Shown: in pieces, positions 45,039 through 53,843 of the stretch
Layout of the letters: each line of letters begins with the position of its first letter
Numbering within the stretch: position 1 is the stretch's first letter
NCBI RefSeq assembly: GCF_001570565.1
Contig: NZ_BBXE01000038.1
Location: forward strand, 45,902-109,901
Direction of reading: 5' to 3'
From: Herbidospora yilanensis
Lineage (GTDB): Bacteria > Actinomycetota > Actinomycetes > Streptosporangiales > Streptosporangiaceae
DNA: 64,000 bases
Notes under the pieces: model-generated
Database searches by the model: none
The model's input: only the letters and a program-made list of their open reading frames with translations
What the model was told of the DNA's origin: nothing
Translations under genes and position numbers: made by a program

Positions 45039-45788
45039 TCAGTCGCCGCGGTTCTCGCGTTCCTTGCGCTCCGCCTCGTCCATCGCCGCCGCCTCTTCGG
45101 GCGTCGGGGCCGTGCCGCCGAGATGGGCGGGCTGCCACCAGGTGCCGGTTCCGTCGTCGGGGTAGGACCGCTGGGCCTTGTCGACCAGTTCCGACAGGCG
45201 GCGGTGGAGTTCGGCGGTGGCGGCGTCCATGTCTTCGCGGCGCTGCGGGCGCATCGGCTCGCCGATCGAGATCGTGACCGGGATGTTCCGCTGCATGATC
45301 TTGCGCGGGCGGCCCTTGGTCCAGAGCCGCTGGGTGCCCCACAGCGAGATCGGGACCAGCGGCACGTTGGTGGCGGCGGCCATGCGGACCGCGCCGTTCT
45401 TGATGTCCTTGACCGTGAACGACCGGCTGATGGTCGCCTCGGCGAACACGCCCACGACCTCGCCCGCCTTGAGGGCCTTCAGGGCGGCGATGTAGGCCCC
45501 GGCGCCCTCGGCGCGGTCGACCGGGATGTGGTGCATGCCCCGCATCAGCGGCCCGGAGATCCGGTGGTCGAAGACCTCCTTCTTCGCCATGAACCGCACC
45601 AGCCGCCGCGACGGCCGCGCCGCGAACCCGGCGAAGATGAAGTCGAGATAGCTGATGTGGTTGCTGACGAGGACGGCCCCGCCGGTGGTCGGGACGTTTT
45701 CGGCACCCTCGATGTTGATCTTCATTCCGAGGACCTTGAACATCGACAGGGCAGCCCCGATCACCGGGGGATACACGATCTCAGCCAT
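45039..45788 (-). CDS. 1-acyl-sn-glycerol-3-phosphate acyltransferase (PlsC family)
   Basis: A 249-residue membrane-associated acyltransferase of phospholipid synthesis. Motif I, HX4D, is NHISYLDF (near 43). Motif III, usually FPEGTRS, reads FAEATISRS, which keeps Glu but loses Pro and Gly. VPLVPISLWGTQRLW gives motif IV. The ATG follows TACGGT by 6 nt. The charged C-terminal tail is typical of actinobacterial members. It probably acylates lysophosphatidate. Confidence 0.87.
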   Translation of the reverse strand: MAEIVYPPVIGAALSMFKVLGMKINIEGAENVPTTGGAVLVSNHISYLDFIFAGFAARPSRRLVRFMAKKEVFDHRISGPLMRGMHHIPVDRAEGAGAYIAALKALKAGEVVGVFAEATISRSFTVKDIKNGAVRMAAATNVPLVPISLWGTQRLWTKGRPRKIMQRNIPVTISIGEPMRPQRREDMDAATAELHRRLSELVDKAQRSYPDDGTGTWWQPAHLGGTAPTPEEAAAMDEAERKERENRGD

Positions 45789-45816
45789 GCGAGAACCGTA
45801 ACCTACGCGCGCCCGG

Positions 45817-47457
45817 TCAGTGCCCCTTGAACGCCTCCTCCAGCCACCATGAGCCGCGTTCCCGCGTCACCTTCGCGTGCACGAGAAGCGGCAGGTCACG
45901 GGGCCCGTCGAGCCACTCACGCACCGAATCCAGATCGGCCGGGGCGCGCACCGTCACGGCCGCGCAGCCGAACCCGCGCCCGATGGCGGCGAGGTCGACC
46001 GGCGGGAAGGTGACGGTGTCGTGCGGGGCCCCGTGGAAGTGGTGGACCTCGGCGCCGTAGCCCTCGTCGTCGTACACCACGACGACCATCGGCAGCCCCA
46101 GCCGCACGACGGTCTCGAGCTCGGCGATCCCCATGAGCGCGCCGCCGTCGCCCAGCGCGGCGACGGGCAGCCGGTCGGGCCGCGCGAGGGCCGCGCCGAT
46201 GGCGGTGGCCAGCCCGAGGCCGATCGACTGGAACGACTGGGTGAAGCAGAACCCGTGTTCGTCGGGCACGTCCAGGAACATCGCCGGATATCCCATGAAG
46301 TTGCCCGAGTCGACCGACACGATCCGCTCGGCCGGCAGCAGTTCGTCGAGGCGGATCGTCAGCGTGCGGGGGTCGATCCGCCCCCCGCCGCTCTCGTCGT
46401 CGTAGGCGACGTCCTGCCAGCGCCGCCCGGCCGCGATGCGCGCGGCCAGCTCATCGCTCCGGTATCCGCCGCGCCGATCGGGCATCAGCTCCGTTACGGC
46501 TGTCGCACACCCCGCGACCTCCCCGACGACTCCGAAGCTCACCGAACGGTGCGCCCCCAGCGCCGAGGCGTCGAGGTCGACCTGCACCACCGTGGCCGAC
46601 GGGGAGATGAGCGCGCCGTGCCGCATCGTCCACATGTTCAGCGCGCAGCCCCAGCCGACGATGAGGTCGGCGTCCCGGATGAGCTCGGCCGCGAGCGGCG
46701 TGGCGAACCCGCCCGAGACGTCCAGGTCCCAGGGGTTGCCCTTGAACAACCCGCGCGCGACGGCGGAGGTCGCCAGCAGCGCCCCGGCCCGCTCACCGAG
46801 CAGTTCGAGCTCCCGCCGGGCCCGCCGGGCCCCGCGTCCCGCGACGAAGACCGGCCGTTCGGCGGCGGCGAGGACCTCGGCCAGCCGCTCGAACGACCCG
46901 AGGTCGGCGGACAGGGGCGGCGTGTCCTCCGGAGCCCCGAGGGGCTCGACCGGCCCGGCGTCGGCCTCGCCGGCCTCGTGTCCCTGCACGTCGAGCGGCA
47001 GGTTCAGCAGCACGGCCCGCCGCTCCCGCAGGGCGAGGCGATAGGCCGCGACCGCCTCCGCGACGGCCGTCTCCGCCGACGTGACGCGCCAGGACAGGGC
47101 GCCGACGGCGTGGGCGAGCGCCGCCTGGTCGACCCAGAAGTTGGAGAGCGGCGAGGTCACCTCACCGGCGAGCACCAGCAGCGGGGTGCGGCTCTTGGCC
47201 GCCTCGGCCAGCCCGGTGATCATGTTGGTCAGCCCCGGCCCCTGGTGCACGGTCACCACGCCGACCTCGCCCGACATGCGGGCGTAGGCGTCGGCCATGG
47301 TGGCGGCGCCGCCCTCGTGCCGGGCCGCGACGTAGCGTGCTCCCCCGGCCACGAGCGCGTTGGTCACGTGGAAGTTCCCCGAGCCGACGACCCCGAAGAC
47401 GGTACGGACCCCCTCGGAGGTCAGCGCCCGCCCGATCGCCTCGTCGACGTTGGTCAC
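45817..47457 (-). CDS. Thiamine diphosphate-dependent enzyme (acetolactate synthase-like)
   Basis: A 546-residue ThDP enzyme with the usual PYR, central and PP domains. The activating Glu48 lies in ARHEGGAATMADAYAR. The ThDP-Mg motif begins GDGGALMGIAELETVVRLGLP and ends YDDEGYG, where Asp takes the place of the common Asn pair. It resembles acetolactate synthase or benzoylformate decarboxylase relatives, but no regulatory subunit is present. GTG 47457 overlaps the cyclase stop (GTGA). The pair may act on one 2-oxo acid route; the substrate is unknown. Confidence 0.82.
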   Translation of the reverse strand: MTNVDEAIGRALTSEGVRTVFGVVGSGNFHVTNALVAGGARYVAARHEGGAATMADAYARMSGEVGVVTVHQGPGLTNMITGLAEAAKSRTPLLVLAGEVTSPLSNFWVDQAALAHAVGALSWRVTSAETAVAEAVAAYRLALRERRAVLLNLPLDVQGHEAGEADAGPVEPLGAPEDTPPLSADLGSFERLAEVLAAAERPVFVAGRGARRARRELELLGERAGALLATSAVARGLFKGNPWDLDVSGGFATPLAAELIRDADLIVGWGCALNMWTMRHGALISPSATVVQVDLDASALGAHRSVSFGVVGEVAGCATAVTELMPDRRGGYRSDELAARIAAGRRWQDVAYDDESGGGRIDPRTLTIRLDELLPAERIVSVDSGNFMGYPAMFLDVPDEHGFCFTQSFQSIGLGLATAIGAALARPDRLPVAALGDGGALMGIAELETVVRLGLPMVVVVYDDEGYGAEVHHFHGAPHDTVTFPPVDLAAIGRGFGCAAVTVRAPADLDSVREWLDGPRDLPLLVHAKVTRERGSWWLEEAFKGH

Positions 47458-48227
47458 CGCTCGACCAGCGCCAGGACACGCACCGGCGACCCCGACCCGC
47501 CCGCGATCGGCAGCGGCGGCGCGACCACCACGGCCCCGGTGGCCGGCAGCCGGTCGAGGTTGCGGAGCTGGGTCAGGCCGTACTTCCCGGCGCCGAGCAG
47601 GAACGAGTGGCACGGGAAGGCCGGGTCGAAGGAGTGGGCGGCGCCCGCGTCGGTGCCCACCGTCTCGACGCCGAGCCCGACGATCGGGGTCTGCTCGGCC
47701 AGGTAGCGGGCGCACTCGACCGAGACGCCGGGCGTGTGCGGGCCCGTCTCGTCGGCGTTGAGGAACTCGGCCTGGTCGTGGGCGCGGACGTCCCAGCCGG
47801 TCCGGTAGAGCAGCCAGCCGCCCTCGGGCAGCGGCCCGTGCTCGGCCTCCCACGCCTTCACGTGGTCGATCTCCAGCAGGAAGTCGGGGTCGGCGGCGGC
47901 CTGCGCGGCGAAGTCGAGCACGACGGCGGGCGCGAGCAGCTTCGACGGGGCGACCTGTGAGACGTCCTCGCCGTCGCGGGCGGTGACCCAGTGGACCGGG
48001 GCGTCGAAGTGGGTGCCGGTGTGCTCGCCGGTCGAGATGTTGTTCCAGTACCACCCGGGGCCGCGGTCGTCGTACCGGCTGATCTCCCGCAGCGTGAACG
48101 GCACGGTGTTTCCGAACGGCTCGGGCAGCATCAGGATCGGGGTCGACTCGGCCAGCGGCGCGGTCAGGTCGATCACCTCGATCGAACCGCCCTTGATGCC
48201 TTCGACGAGATCACGCAGCACCGACAT
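47454..48227 (-). CDS. Cyclase-family (kynurenine formamidase-like) metal-dependent hydrolase
   Basis: A 257-residue PF04199 protein. The metal motif HTGTHFDAPVHW (near 70) holds the ligands His, His, Asp and His typical of kynurenine formamidase and isatin hydrolase. GVSVECARYLAEQTPIVGLGVETVGTD contributes the second half of the site. It would cleave an amide or lactam and deliver the acid product to the ThDP enzyme encoded by the next gene. The operon is divergent from the two-component locus. Confidence 0.85.
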   Translation of the reverse strand: MSVLRDLVEGIKGGSIEVIDLTAPLAESTPILMLPEPFGNTVPFTLREISRYDDRGPGWYWNNISTGEHTGTHFDAPVHWVTARDGEDVSQVAPSKLLAPAVVLDFAAQAAADPDFLLEIDHVKAWEAEHGPLPEGGWLLYRTGWDVRAHDQAEFLNADETGPHTPGVSVECARYLAEQTPIVGLGVETVGTDAGAAHSFDPAFPCHSFLLGAGKYGLTQLRNLDRLPATGAVVVAPPLPIAGGSGSPVRVLALVER

Positions 48228-48286
48228 GAGAGAACCCTTTCCTCGACCTTTCGGTGATCTTCCTACAGGTTCGGCGACACGGGGAA

Positions 48287-48304
48287 GATGAGAGTCTTCT
48301 CATC
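48287..48304. promoter_or_regulatory. Inverted repeat between the cyclase operon and the two-component locus
   Basis: GATGAGA-N4-TCTCATC is a perfect 7-bp repeat. CTTCTC also recurs downstream at about 48318. The site lies between two divergent operons and may bind the OmpR-type regulator encoded at 50042. Confidence 0.4.
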
Positions 48305-48347
48305 GTGCTCCCATGATCTTCTCCCGAAAGGGCCCGACACTGGGGCC

Positions 48348-48638
48348 ATGGGTCGCAGGGTGTCGGTGTTGTCGCTGATCGCCGGGGCGGTGGTCGCCGC
48401 GCTGGCCGTGTCCGGCGTCTTCGCGGCGTTCGGCGACGACGGCCCCCAGTTGGGCGGCCCCGTCGTCGTCACGGTCGAGCCGTCCGAGACGGCCGCCCCC
48501 GCCGAAGAACCCACGCCCCGCCCGTCGACGTCCCCGGCGAAGAAGACTCGTGGCGAGCCGGTCAGACCGCCACCCCCGAAGCAGGGCGGAGACGACGACG
48601 GAGATGACGACGACGATGACGACGGTGACGACGACTGA
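48348..48638 (+). CDS. Membrane-anchored protein with Asp-rich tail
   Basis: A 96-residue protein. An N-terminal hydrophobic helix (about 6-26) is followed by a Pro/Thr/Ser region, a KK-R patch and a C-terminal run made almost only of Asp and Gly. The acidic tail, probably outside the cell, could bind cations. It lies 12 nt before the sensor kinase gene and may form part of its signal detection; this is inference. No family known. Confidence 0.55.
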   Translation: MGRRVSVLSLIAGAVVAALAVSGVFAAFGDDGPQLGGPVVVTVEPSETAAPAEEPTPRPSTSPAKKTRGEPVRPPPPKQGGDDDGDDDDDDDGDDD

Positions 48639-48650
48639 TCGCGGGGTCCG

Positions 48651-50045
48651 ATGAGCGCCCGTGCCCGGATCGTGGGCTGGATGCTCTTCCTGGTGGCACT
48701 CGCCCTGTCGGTGTCGTTGTCGGCGACCTGGAGCATCCTGCTCGGCCGCCTCGACGCCCGCGTCAGCGCCGAACTGGAGAACGAGACCGAGAAGCTCCGC
48801 CGGCACGTCGCCAACGAGACCGCCGGCGGCCCGCCCGCCAGCGTGAAGACGCTGCTCGACGGGTGGTTGTCGGTGAACCCGCCCGACCGGTGGGAGACCT
48901 ACTTCACGGTGGTCGGCGGCCGCATCGAGTCGATCCCCGGCGGTGACCGGCCCCCGGCCGCGCTCGACGCCGACGAGGACCTCGTGCGGAAGGTCGCGCG
49001 CGTCACCGAACGGCCGGTGGCCGGCTGGACCGACAGCACGGCCGGGCGGGTGCGCTACGCGGCGATACCGGTCCAGATCACCGGCGACCCGGCGGTCGGG
49101 CAGTTCGTCGTGGCCGTCTTCTACGACCGCCACCGCGAGGAGGTCGTGGCGTCGGTCCAGGTGCTCGCGATCACCGGCCTGGCGGCGCTGGCGCTCGCGG
49201 GCGCGGCCGGGTGGTTCGTGGCCGGACGGGTGCTGGCCCCCATCCGGCTGGTGCGCCAGACCGCCGAGGCCATCTCCGACAGCTCCGACCTGACCCGGCG
49301 GCTGGAGGTCACCGGCAACGACGACGTGGCGGCGCTGGCGGCGACCTTCAACCACATGCTCGACCGGCTCGACCAGGCCTTCGCCGCGCAGCGCAGGTTC
49401 GCCGACGACGCCGGCCACGAACTGCGCACCCCCATCACCGTGATCCGGGGCCACCTGGAGCTGATGGGCGACGACCCGCACGACCAGCGCGACACCCTGG
49501 CCCTCGTCAACGACGAGCTGATCCGGATGAACCGCCTGGTCGACGACCTGCTGACGCTCGCCAAGGCGGGCCAGCCCAACTTCCTCACCCTGGAGCCGGT
49601 CGAGCTGGCCGAGCTCCCGGTGGCCGTGGTGGCCCGCGCGCGCGGCCTGGCCGACCGCAAGTGGCGCGTCGACGAGGTCGCCGAGGAGTACACGATCGCC
49701 GACCGGCAGCGGCTCACCCAGGCGCTGATGCAGCTCACCGCCAACGCGGTGCGGCACACGCAGGAGGGCGACCTGGTCGCGGTCGGGTCGGCGGTCCGCG
49801 ACGGGCAGGTCGTGTTGTGGGTGCGCGACAGCGGCCCGGGGGTGCCCGTGGACGACCGCGAGCGCATCTTCCAGCGGTTCGAACGCGCGCGCATCGCCGG
49901 TGAGGGCTCGGGCCTCGGCCTGTCGATCGTGCGGTCGATCGCCGAGGCGCACGACGGCCGGGTGTTCGTGATGGACGCGCCCGGCGGGGGCGCCCAGTTC
50001 GTCCTGACGTTTCCGATGGTGGCGGAGAAAGTGGAGATGGCGTGA
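48651..50045 (+). CDS. Two-component sensor histidine kinase
   Basis: A 464-residue kinase. Two membrane helices (about 9-31 and 166-188) bracket an extracytoplasmic domain of about 130 residues. HAMP (about 190-240), HisKA with His256 in DAGHELRTPITVIRGHLEL, and HATPase_c with NAVRHTQ, DSGPGV and GEGSGLGLSIV follow. The cognate regulator overlaps its stop (GTGA). The Asp-rich protein upstream and the acidic-repeat protein and sortase downstream suggest a cell-surface or cation signal. Confidence 0.93.
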   Translation: MSARARIVGWMLFLVALALSVSLSATWSILLGRLDARVSAELENETEKLRRHVANETAGGPPASVKTLLDGWLSVNPPDRWETYFTVVGGRIESIPGGDRPPAALDADEDLVRKVARVTERPVAGWTDSTAGRVRYAAIPVQITGDPAVGQFVVAVFYDRHREEVVASVQVLAITGLAALALAGAAGWFVAGRVLAPIRLVRQTAEAISDSSDLTRRLEVTGNDDVAALAATFNHMLDRLDQAFAAQRRFADDAGHELRTPITVIRGHLELMGDDPHDQRDTLALVNDELIRMNRLVDDLLTLAKAGQPNFLTLEPVELAELPVAVVARARGLADRKWRVDEVAEEYTIADRQRLTQALMQLTANAVRHTQEGDLVAVGSAVRDGQVVLWVRDSGPGVPVDDRERIFQRFERARIAGEGSGLGLSIVRSIAEAHDGRVFVMDAPGGGAQFVLTFPMVAEKVEMA

Positions 50046-50704
50046 ACAACATCCTGATCGCCGAAGACGAGGACCGCATCGCCGCGTTCCTGGAGAAGGG
50101 CCTGCGGGCCAGCGGATTCGTCACCACCGTGGTGACCGACGGCCTGGCCGCCTACGAGCACGCCAGGGCGGGCCACTACGACCTGATGATCCTCGACCTC
50201 GGCCTGCCGCTGAGCGACGGCTTCACCGTCTTACGCCGCCTGCGGGCGGCCCGCGCCGAGATCCCCGTGATCATCCTGACCGCCCGCGACAGCGTCGGCG
50301 ACACGGTCGCGGGCCTGGAGGGCGGCGCCGACGACTACATCGCCAAGCCGTTCGCGTTCGAGGAGCTGCTGGCCCGCGTCCGGCTGCGGCTGCGCGCCGA
50401 ACGCGCCCCCGAGGCGACCGTGCTGCGCGTCGGCGACCTGGCCCTCGACCTGCGCACCCGCCGCGCCCACGCGGGGGAACGCTCCATCGACCTGTCGACG
50501 CGGGAGTTCGCGCTGGCCGAGGCGTTCTTCCGGCATCCGGAGCAGGTCCTGTCGCGGGAACAACTCCTCAGCCAGGTCTGGGGCTTCGACTTCGACCCCG
50601 GTTCCAACGTCGTGGACGTCTACGTGCGCTACCTGCGCCGCAAGATCGGCTCCGACCGCATCGAGACCGTGCGCGGCACCGGCTACCGCCTCAAGGCCCG
50701 ATGA
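50042..50704 (+). CDS. OmpR-family response regulator
   Basis: A 220-residue regulator. The receiver domain has the acidic pair EDED (8-11), phospho-acceptor Asp52 (MILDLGLP), Thr in LTARD and Lys in AKPFAFEEL. The C-terminal winged helix includes LSTREFALAEAFFRHPEQVLSREQLLSQVWG and VDVYVRYLRRKIG. GTG 50042 overlaps the kinase stop. Its targets may include the acidic-repeat and sortase genes directly downstream. Confidence 0.94.
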   Translation: MNNILIAEDEDRIAAFLEKGLRASGFVTTVVTDGLAAYEHARAGHYDLMILDLGLPLSDGFTVLRRLRAARAEIPVIILTARDSVGDTVAGLEGGADDYIAKPFAFEELLARVRLRLRAERAPEATVLRVGDLALDLRTRRAHAGERSIDLSTREFALAEAFFRHPEQVLSREQLLSQVWGFDFDPGSNVVDVYVRYLRRKIGSDRIETVRGTGYRLKAR

Positions 50705-50794
50705 GACCGCTCTAACCCGGCTCTCAGAGAGGCCCAACCCCCGCTCACAACCCTGATCTCAGCACCGGAACACGACCCCGAACAGGGAGCTGAG

Positions 50795-51268
50795 ATGAAC
50801 CTCGAAGCACGCCGGGCCCTCCTGGCCCTCGCCGCCTTCGCCACCGTGGGCTGCACCACCGCCGCCCTCCCGTCCACCGCCCACGCGGCCCCCGTGTGGA
50901 CCACCACCGCCACCGACGACGATGACGACCGAGGCGGAGCCGACGACGACGAACGCCCCAGCGGCGGTGTGGAGACCGGCAAGGGCGGCGCGTCCGACGA
51001 CGATGACGACCGCGACGACGACCGCGACGACGACCGGCCACGCGGGGGCGTGGACACCGGCTCCGGCGGCACCCAGGACGACGACGATGACGACCGCCCC
51101 AGTGGCGGCGTCGACACCGGCATGGGGGGCGCGGCCGACCTGCGGTTCGTCTCGGCCGAGGAGGGCACGAGCCCGTGGGTGCCGCTCGGCATCGCCGGGA
51201 TGGCCGGCGTGGGTGCCGTCACCGGTCTGATCGTGCTGGCCCGGCGGCGTCAGGGCGCCGGGTCGTGA
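50795..51268 (+). CDS. Acidic-repeat surface protein with C-terminal membrane anchor
   Basis: A 157-residue exported protein. A signal peptide (about 1-31) is followed by three repeats built on D-rich stretches and (D/E)RPxGGV(D/E)TGxGG, and then by a hydrophobic helix (about 125-150) ending in ARRRQ. The helix-plus-basic-tail end resembles a cell-wall sorting signal, but there is no LPXTG. The stop overlaps the start of a class F sortase gene, which makes it a candidate substrate. A calcium or other cation role for the acidic repeats is a guess. Confidence 0.7.
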   Translation: MNLEARRALLALAAFATVGCTTAALPSTAHAAPVWTTTATDDDDDRGGADDDERPSGGVETGKGGASDDDDDRDDDRDDDRPRGGVDTGSGGTQDDDDDDRPSGGVDTGMGGAADLRFVSAEEGTSPWVPLGIAGMAGVGAVTGLIVLARRRQGAGS

Positions 51269-51816
51269 GGGCGTACACGATGAGGGCGGGCGCCTTCCTC
51301 GGCGGTGCGCTGCTGCTCGCGGCGTGCGCCGGGGAGGGCGCGCCGCCGGCGCGGGCGGCCCTCGCGGCCGCGAGTGAGGACGTCGCGGACCCGGCCCGGG
51401 TCCGGATCCCGGCCATCAGGGTCAACTCCAAGATCATCCCGTTGAGGCTGGACGGGAAGGGCAAGCTCATCGCCCCGAAGCGGTTCGACGTCGCGGGGTG
51501 GCACAGGTCGGGCCCGGAGCCGGGTGAGAAGGGCGTGGCGGTCATCGCCGCGCACGTCGACTCGACGTCGGGCCCGGCGGTCTTCTACCGGCTGCGCGAA
51601 CTCAAGCCCGGCCACAAGGTCACCGTCGACCGCGCGGACGGGTCGAGCGTGACCTTCACGGTCTACCGGGTCGCCCGCTATCCCAAGAACGGCATCCCGG
51701 ACCGGCTCGTCTACGCCTCCGGCGGCGGCGCCCAGCTCAGGCTGATCACCTGCGGCGGCGTCTTCGACCGCGCGCGGCGCTCCTACCGCGACAACATCGT
51801 GGTGTTCGCCCGCTGA
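51265..51816 (+). CDS. Class F sortase, predicted lipoprotein
   Basis: A 183-residue sortase. The lipobox LAAC places Cys21 as the lipidation site. The catalytic triad reads His97 (IAAHVDS), Cys163 (LITCGG) and Arg175 (SYRDN). The IPAIRVNSKIIPL and GWHRSGPEPGEKG segments are usual in class F enzymes of actinomycetes. GTG 51265 overlaps the acidic-repeat gene stop; ATG 51280 is also possible. It would attach or process surface proteins, and the recognition motif is unclear. A terminator follows. Confidence 0.87.
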   Translation: MRAYTMRAGAFLGGALLLAACAGEGAPPARAALAAASEDVADPARVRIPAIRVNSKIIPLRLDGKGKLIAPKRFDVAGWHRSGPEPGEKGVAVIAAHVDSTSGPAVFYRLRELKPGHKVTVDRADGSSVTFTVYRVARYPKNGIPDRLVYASGGGAQLRLITCGGVFDRARRSYRDNIVVFAR

Positions 51817-51825
51817 TCGCCGGGA

Positions 51826-51854
51826 AGGGGAAGCCGTGAGGAACGGCTTCCCCT
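51826..51854 (+). terminator. Terminator after the sortase gene
   Basis: AGGGGAAGCCGT (51826-51837) and ACGGCTTCCCCT (51843-51854) form a perfect 12-bp stem with a GAGGA loop, followed by CTCG. It separates the sortase operon from dhaKLM. Confidence 0.8.
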
Positions 51855-51872
51855 CTCGCCGTGGAGGCACCC

Positions 51873-52865
51873 GTGAAGAAACTCATCAACGCCGTCGGCG
51901 ACGTCGTGCCCGACACGCTCAGGGGCATGGCCGCCGCCCATCCGTCGCTGCGTGTCGACGTCGGGAACCGGATCGTGCTGCGCGCCGCCGGCCCCACCCC
52001 GGGCAAGGTCGGCCTGGTCTCGGGCGGCGGCTCGGGCCATGAGCCGCTCCACGCGGGCTTCGTCGGTTACGGCATGCTCGACGCCGCCTGCCCGGGAGAG
52101 GTCTTCACCTCGCCCGTCCCGGACCAGGTGATCGAGGCCACCAAGGCCGTCGACGGCGGCGCGGGAGTGCTCCACATCGTCAAGAACTACACCGGCGACG
52201 TGCTCAACTTCGAGATGGCGGCCGAACTGTGCGCCGAAGAGGGCGCCCACGTGGTGAGCGTGCTGGTCGACGACGACGTCGCCGTCCAAGACTCGACCTA
52301 CACGGCGGGCCGCCGCGGCACCGGCGCGACGCTGTTCGTGGAGAAGATGGCCGGCGCCCTGGCCGAACAGGGCGCGCCCCTGGAGGCGGTCGCCTCGATG
52401 GCCCGCACGGTCGACGCCCGCAGCCGCTCGTTCGGCGTGGCGTTCTCGGCGTGCACGGTCCCGGCGGCCGGCAAGCCGACCTTCGACCTGGGGCCCACCG
52501 AGATCGAACTCGGCATCGGCATCCACGGCGAACCGGGCCGCTCGCGGGATCGCCACCGGGAGGCCCGCGAGCTCGTCCGCCTGGCCATGGACGCCCTCAA
52601 CGCCGACCTGCCGTTCTCCGGCGACGTGCTGGTGATGGTGAACGGCATGGGCGCGACCCCCCTCATGGAGCTCTATGTCGCCTATGGGGAGGTGGACGCG
52701 TACCTGCGGGAGAAGGGCGCGACCGCCACCCGGTGCCTGGTGGGCGACTACGTGACCAGCCTCGACATGGCCGGGTTCTCGATCACGACCTGCCTGCTCG
52801 ACGCGGAGCTGACCTCGCTCTGGGACCACCCGGTGGAGACCCCGGGCCTGCGGTGGGGGCGCTGA
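51873..52865 (+). CDS. dhaK: Dihydroxyacetone kinase subunit DhaK
   Basis: A 330-residue substrate-binding subunit of the PEP-dependent dihydroxyacetone kinase. GGGSGHEPLHAGFVGYGMLDAACPGEVFTSP shapes the site, and His in GIGIHGEPGR binds dihydroxyacetone covalently. GTG 51873 has GGAGG 5 nt upstream. dhaL and dhaM follow with TGATG overlaps. The phosphate passes from DhaM to the ADP on DhaL and then to the substrate here. Confidence 0.95.
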   Translation: MKKLINAVGDVVPDTLRGMAAAHPSLRVDVGNRIVLRAAGPTPGKVGLVSGGGSGHEPLHAGFVGYGMLDAACPGEVFTSPVPDQVIEATKAVDGGAGVLHIVKNYTGDVLNFEMAAELCAEEGAHVVSVLVDDDVAVQDSTYTAGRRGTGATLFVEKMAGALAEQGAPLEAVASMARTVDARSRSFGVAFSACTVPAAGKPTFDLGPTEIELGIGIHGEPGRSRDRHREARELVRLAMDALNADLPFSGDVLVMVNGMGATPLMELYVAYGEVDAYLREKGATATRCLVGDYVTSLDMAGFSITTCLLDAELTSLWDHPVETPGLRWGR

Positions 52866-53452
52866 TGGACACGGCCTTCTTCCTGCGCTGGATCGCGGTC
52901 GTCACCGAGCGGGTCCGCGCCGAGCGCGACCACCTGACCGACCTCGACCGCGCGATCGGCGACGCCGACCACGGGGTCAACCTCGACCGGGGCTTCACCG
53001 CCGTCGAGGAGGCCCTGGCGGGCCGATCTCCCGAGACCCCCGCAGACGTGCTGACGACCACGGGCACGACCCTGATCCGCAAGGTCGGCGGGGCCTCCGG
53101 TCCTCTGTACGGCACTCTCTTCCGCACTCTCGGCCGTTCGGTCGGCGACGTGGCCGAGGTCAGCCGGGAGGCGCTGGCCGAGGCGTTCGCGCAGGGCCTG
53201 GCCGCCGTCATGAAGCTGGGCTCGGCCCAGGAAGGCGACAAGACGATGATCGACGCGCTGGCTCCGGCCATACCGGAGATGAGAACCTCCTTCGACGCCG
53301 CGGCGCGGGCCGCCCTCGACGGCGCGCGGGCGACGACGCCGCTGCTCGCCCGCAAGGGCCGCGCCAGCTACCTGGGCGAACGCAGCATCGGCCATCAAGA
53401 CCCCGGCGCGACGTCCATGGCGATCGTGATCGACGCGCTGAGGGCCGCCTGA
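52865..53452 (+). CDS. dhaL: Dihydroxyacetone kinase subunit DhaL
   Basis: A 195-residue ADP-binding subunit. The Mg-binding Asp residues lie in LDRAIGDADHGVNLDRGF, and GGASGPLYGTLFR, AQEGDKTMIDAL and GRASYLGERSIGHQDPGATS complete the nucleotide site. The start overlaps the dhaK stop and the stop overlaps the dhaM start. It shuttles phosphate between DhaM and DhaK. Confidence 0.95.
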   Translation: MDTAFFLRWIAVVTERVRAERDHLTDLDRAIGDADHGVNLDRGFTAVEEALAGRSPETPADVLTTTGTTLIRKVGGASGPLYGTLFRTLGRSVGDVAEVSREALAEAFAQGLAAVMKLGSAQEGDKTMIDALAPAIPEMRTSFDAAARAALDGARATTPLLARKGRASYLGERSIGHQDPGATSMAIVIDALRAA

Positions 53453-53832
53453 TGGTCGGCATCGTGCTGGTCTCCCACAGCGCCGGCCTGGCCGAGGAGG
53501 CGGCGGCCCTGGCCGTCGGCATCGCCGGCGAGGACGCCCCGATCCGCCCGGCGGGCGGCACCGAAGACGGCGACCTGGGCACCAGCCTGACCAAGCTGGA
53601 GGAGGCCGTCGCCGAGGTCGACCAGGGCGACGGCGTGGTCCTCATCATGGACCTGGGCAGCGCCGTCCTCACCGCCCGCGCCTTCGTCGAAGACCGCGCC
53701 GATGTGGTGCTGGCCGACGCCCCCTTCGTCGAGGGCGCCGTCAACGCCCTGGTCACCGCCGGAACCGGCGCCCCGCTCGACGCGGTCGTGGCCGCCGCCG
53801 AGGAGGCCAGGACGATCGGCAAACTCTGCTAA
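53452..53832 (+). CDS. dhaM: Dihydroxyacetone kinase phosphotransfer subunit DhaM (EIIA domain only)
   Basis: A 126-residue protein of the mannose EIIA fold. His9 in VLVSHSAGLAE is the phosphorylation site. GTSLTKLEEAV and VLIMDLGSAVLTARAF are typical of DhaM. There is no HPr or EI domain, as in other short actinobacterial forms, so general HPr from elsewhere must supply phosphate. It closes the dhaKLM operon. Confidence 0.93.
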   Translation: MVGIVLVSHSAGLAEEAAALAVGIAGEDAPIRPAGGTEDGDLGTSLTKLEEAVAEVDQGDGVVLIMDLGSAVLTARAFVEDRADVVLADAPFVEGAVNALVTAGTGAPLDAVVAAAEEARTIGKLC

Positions 53833-53843
53833 CCTCGCCGCTC

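Noticed and set aside
50795..51268. Treating the acidic-repeat gene as spurious low-complexity sequence
   Set aside because: It has a good ribosome site, a signal peptide, in-frame protein repeats, a C-terminal anchor and a stop/start overlap with the sortase gene, so it is kept as real.
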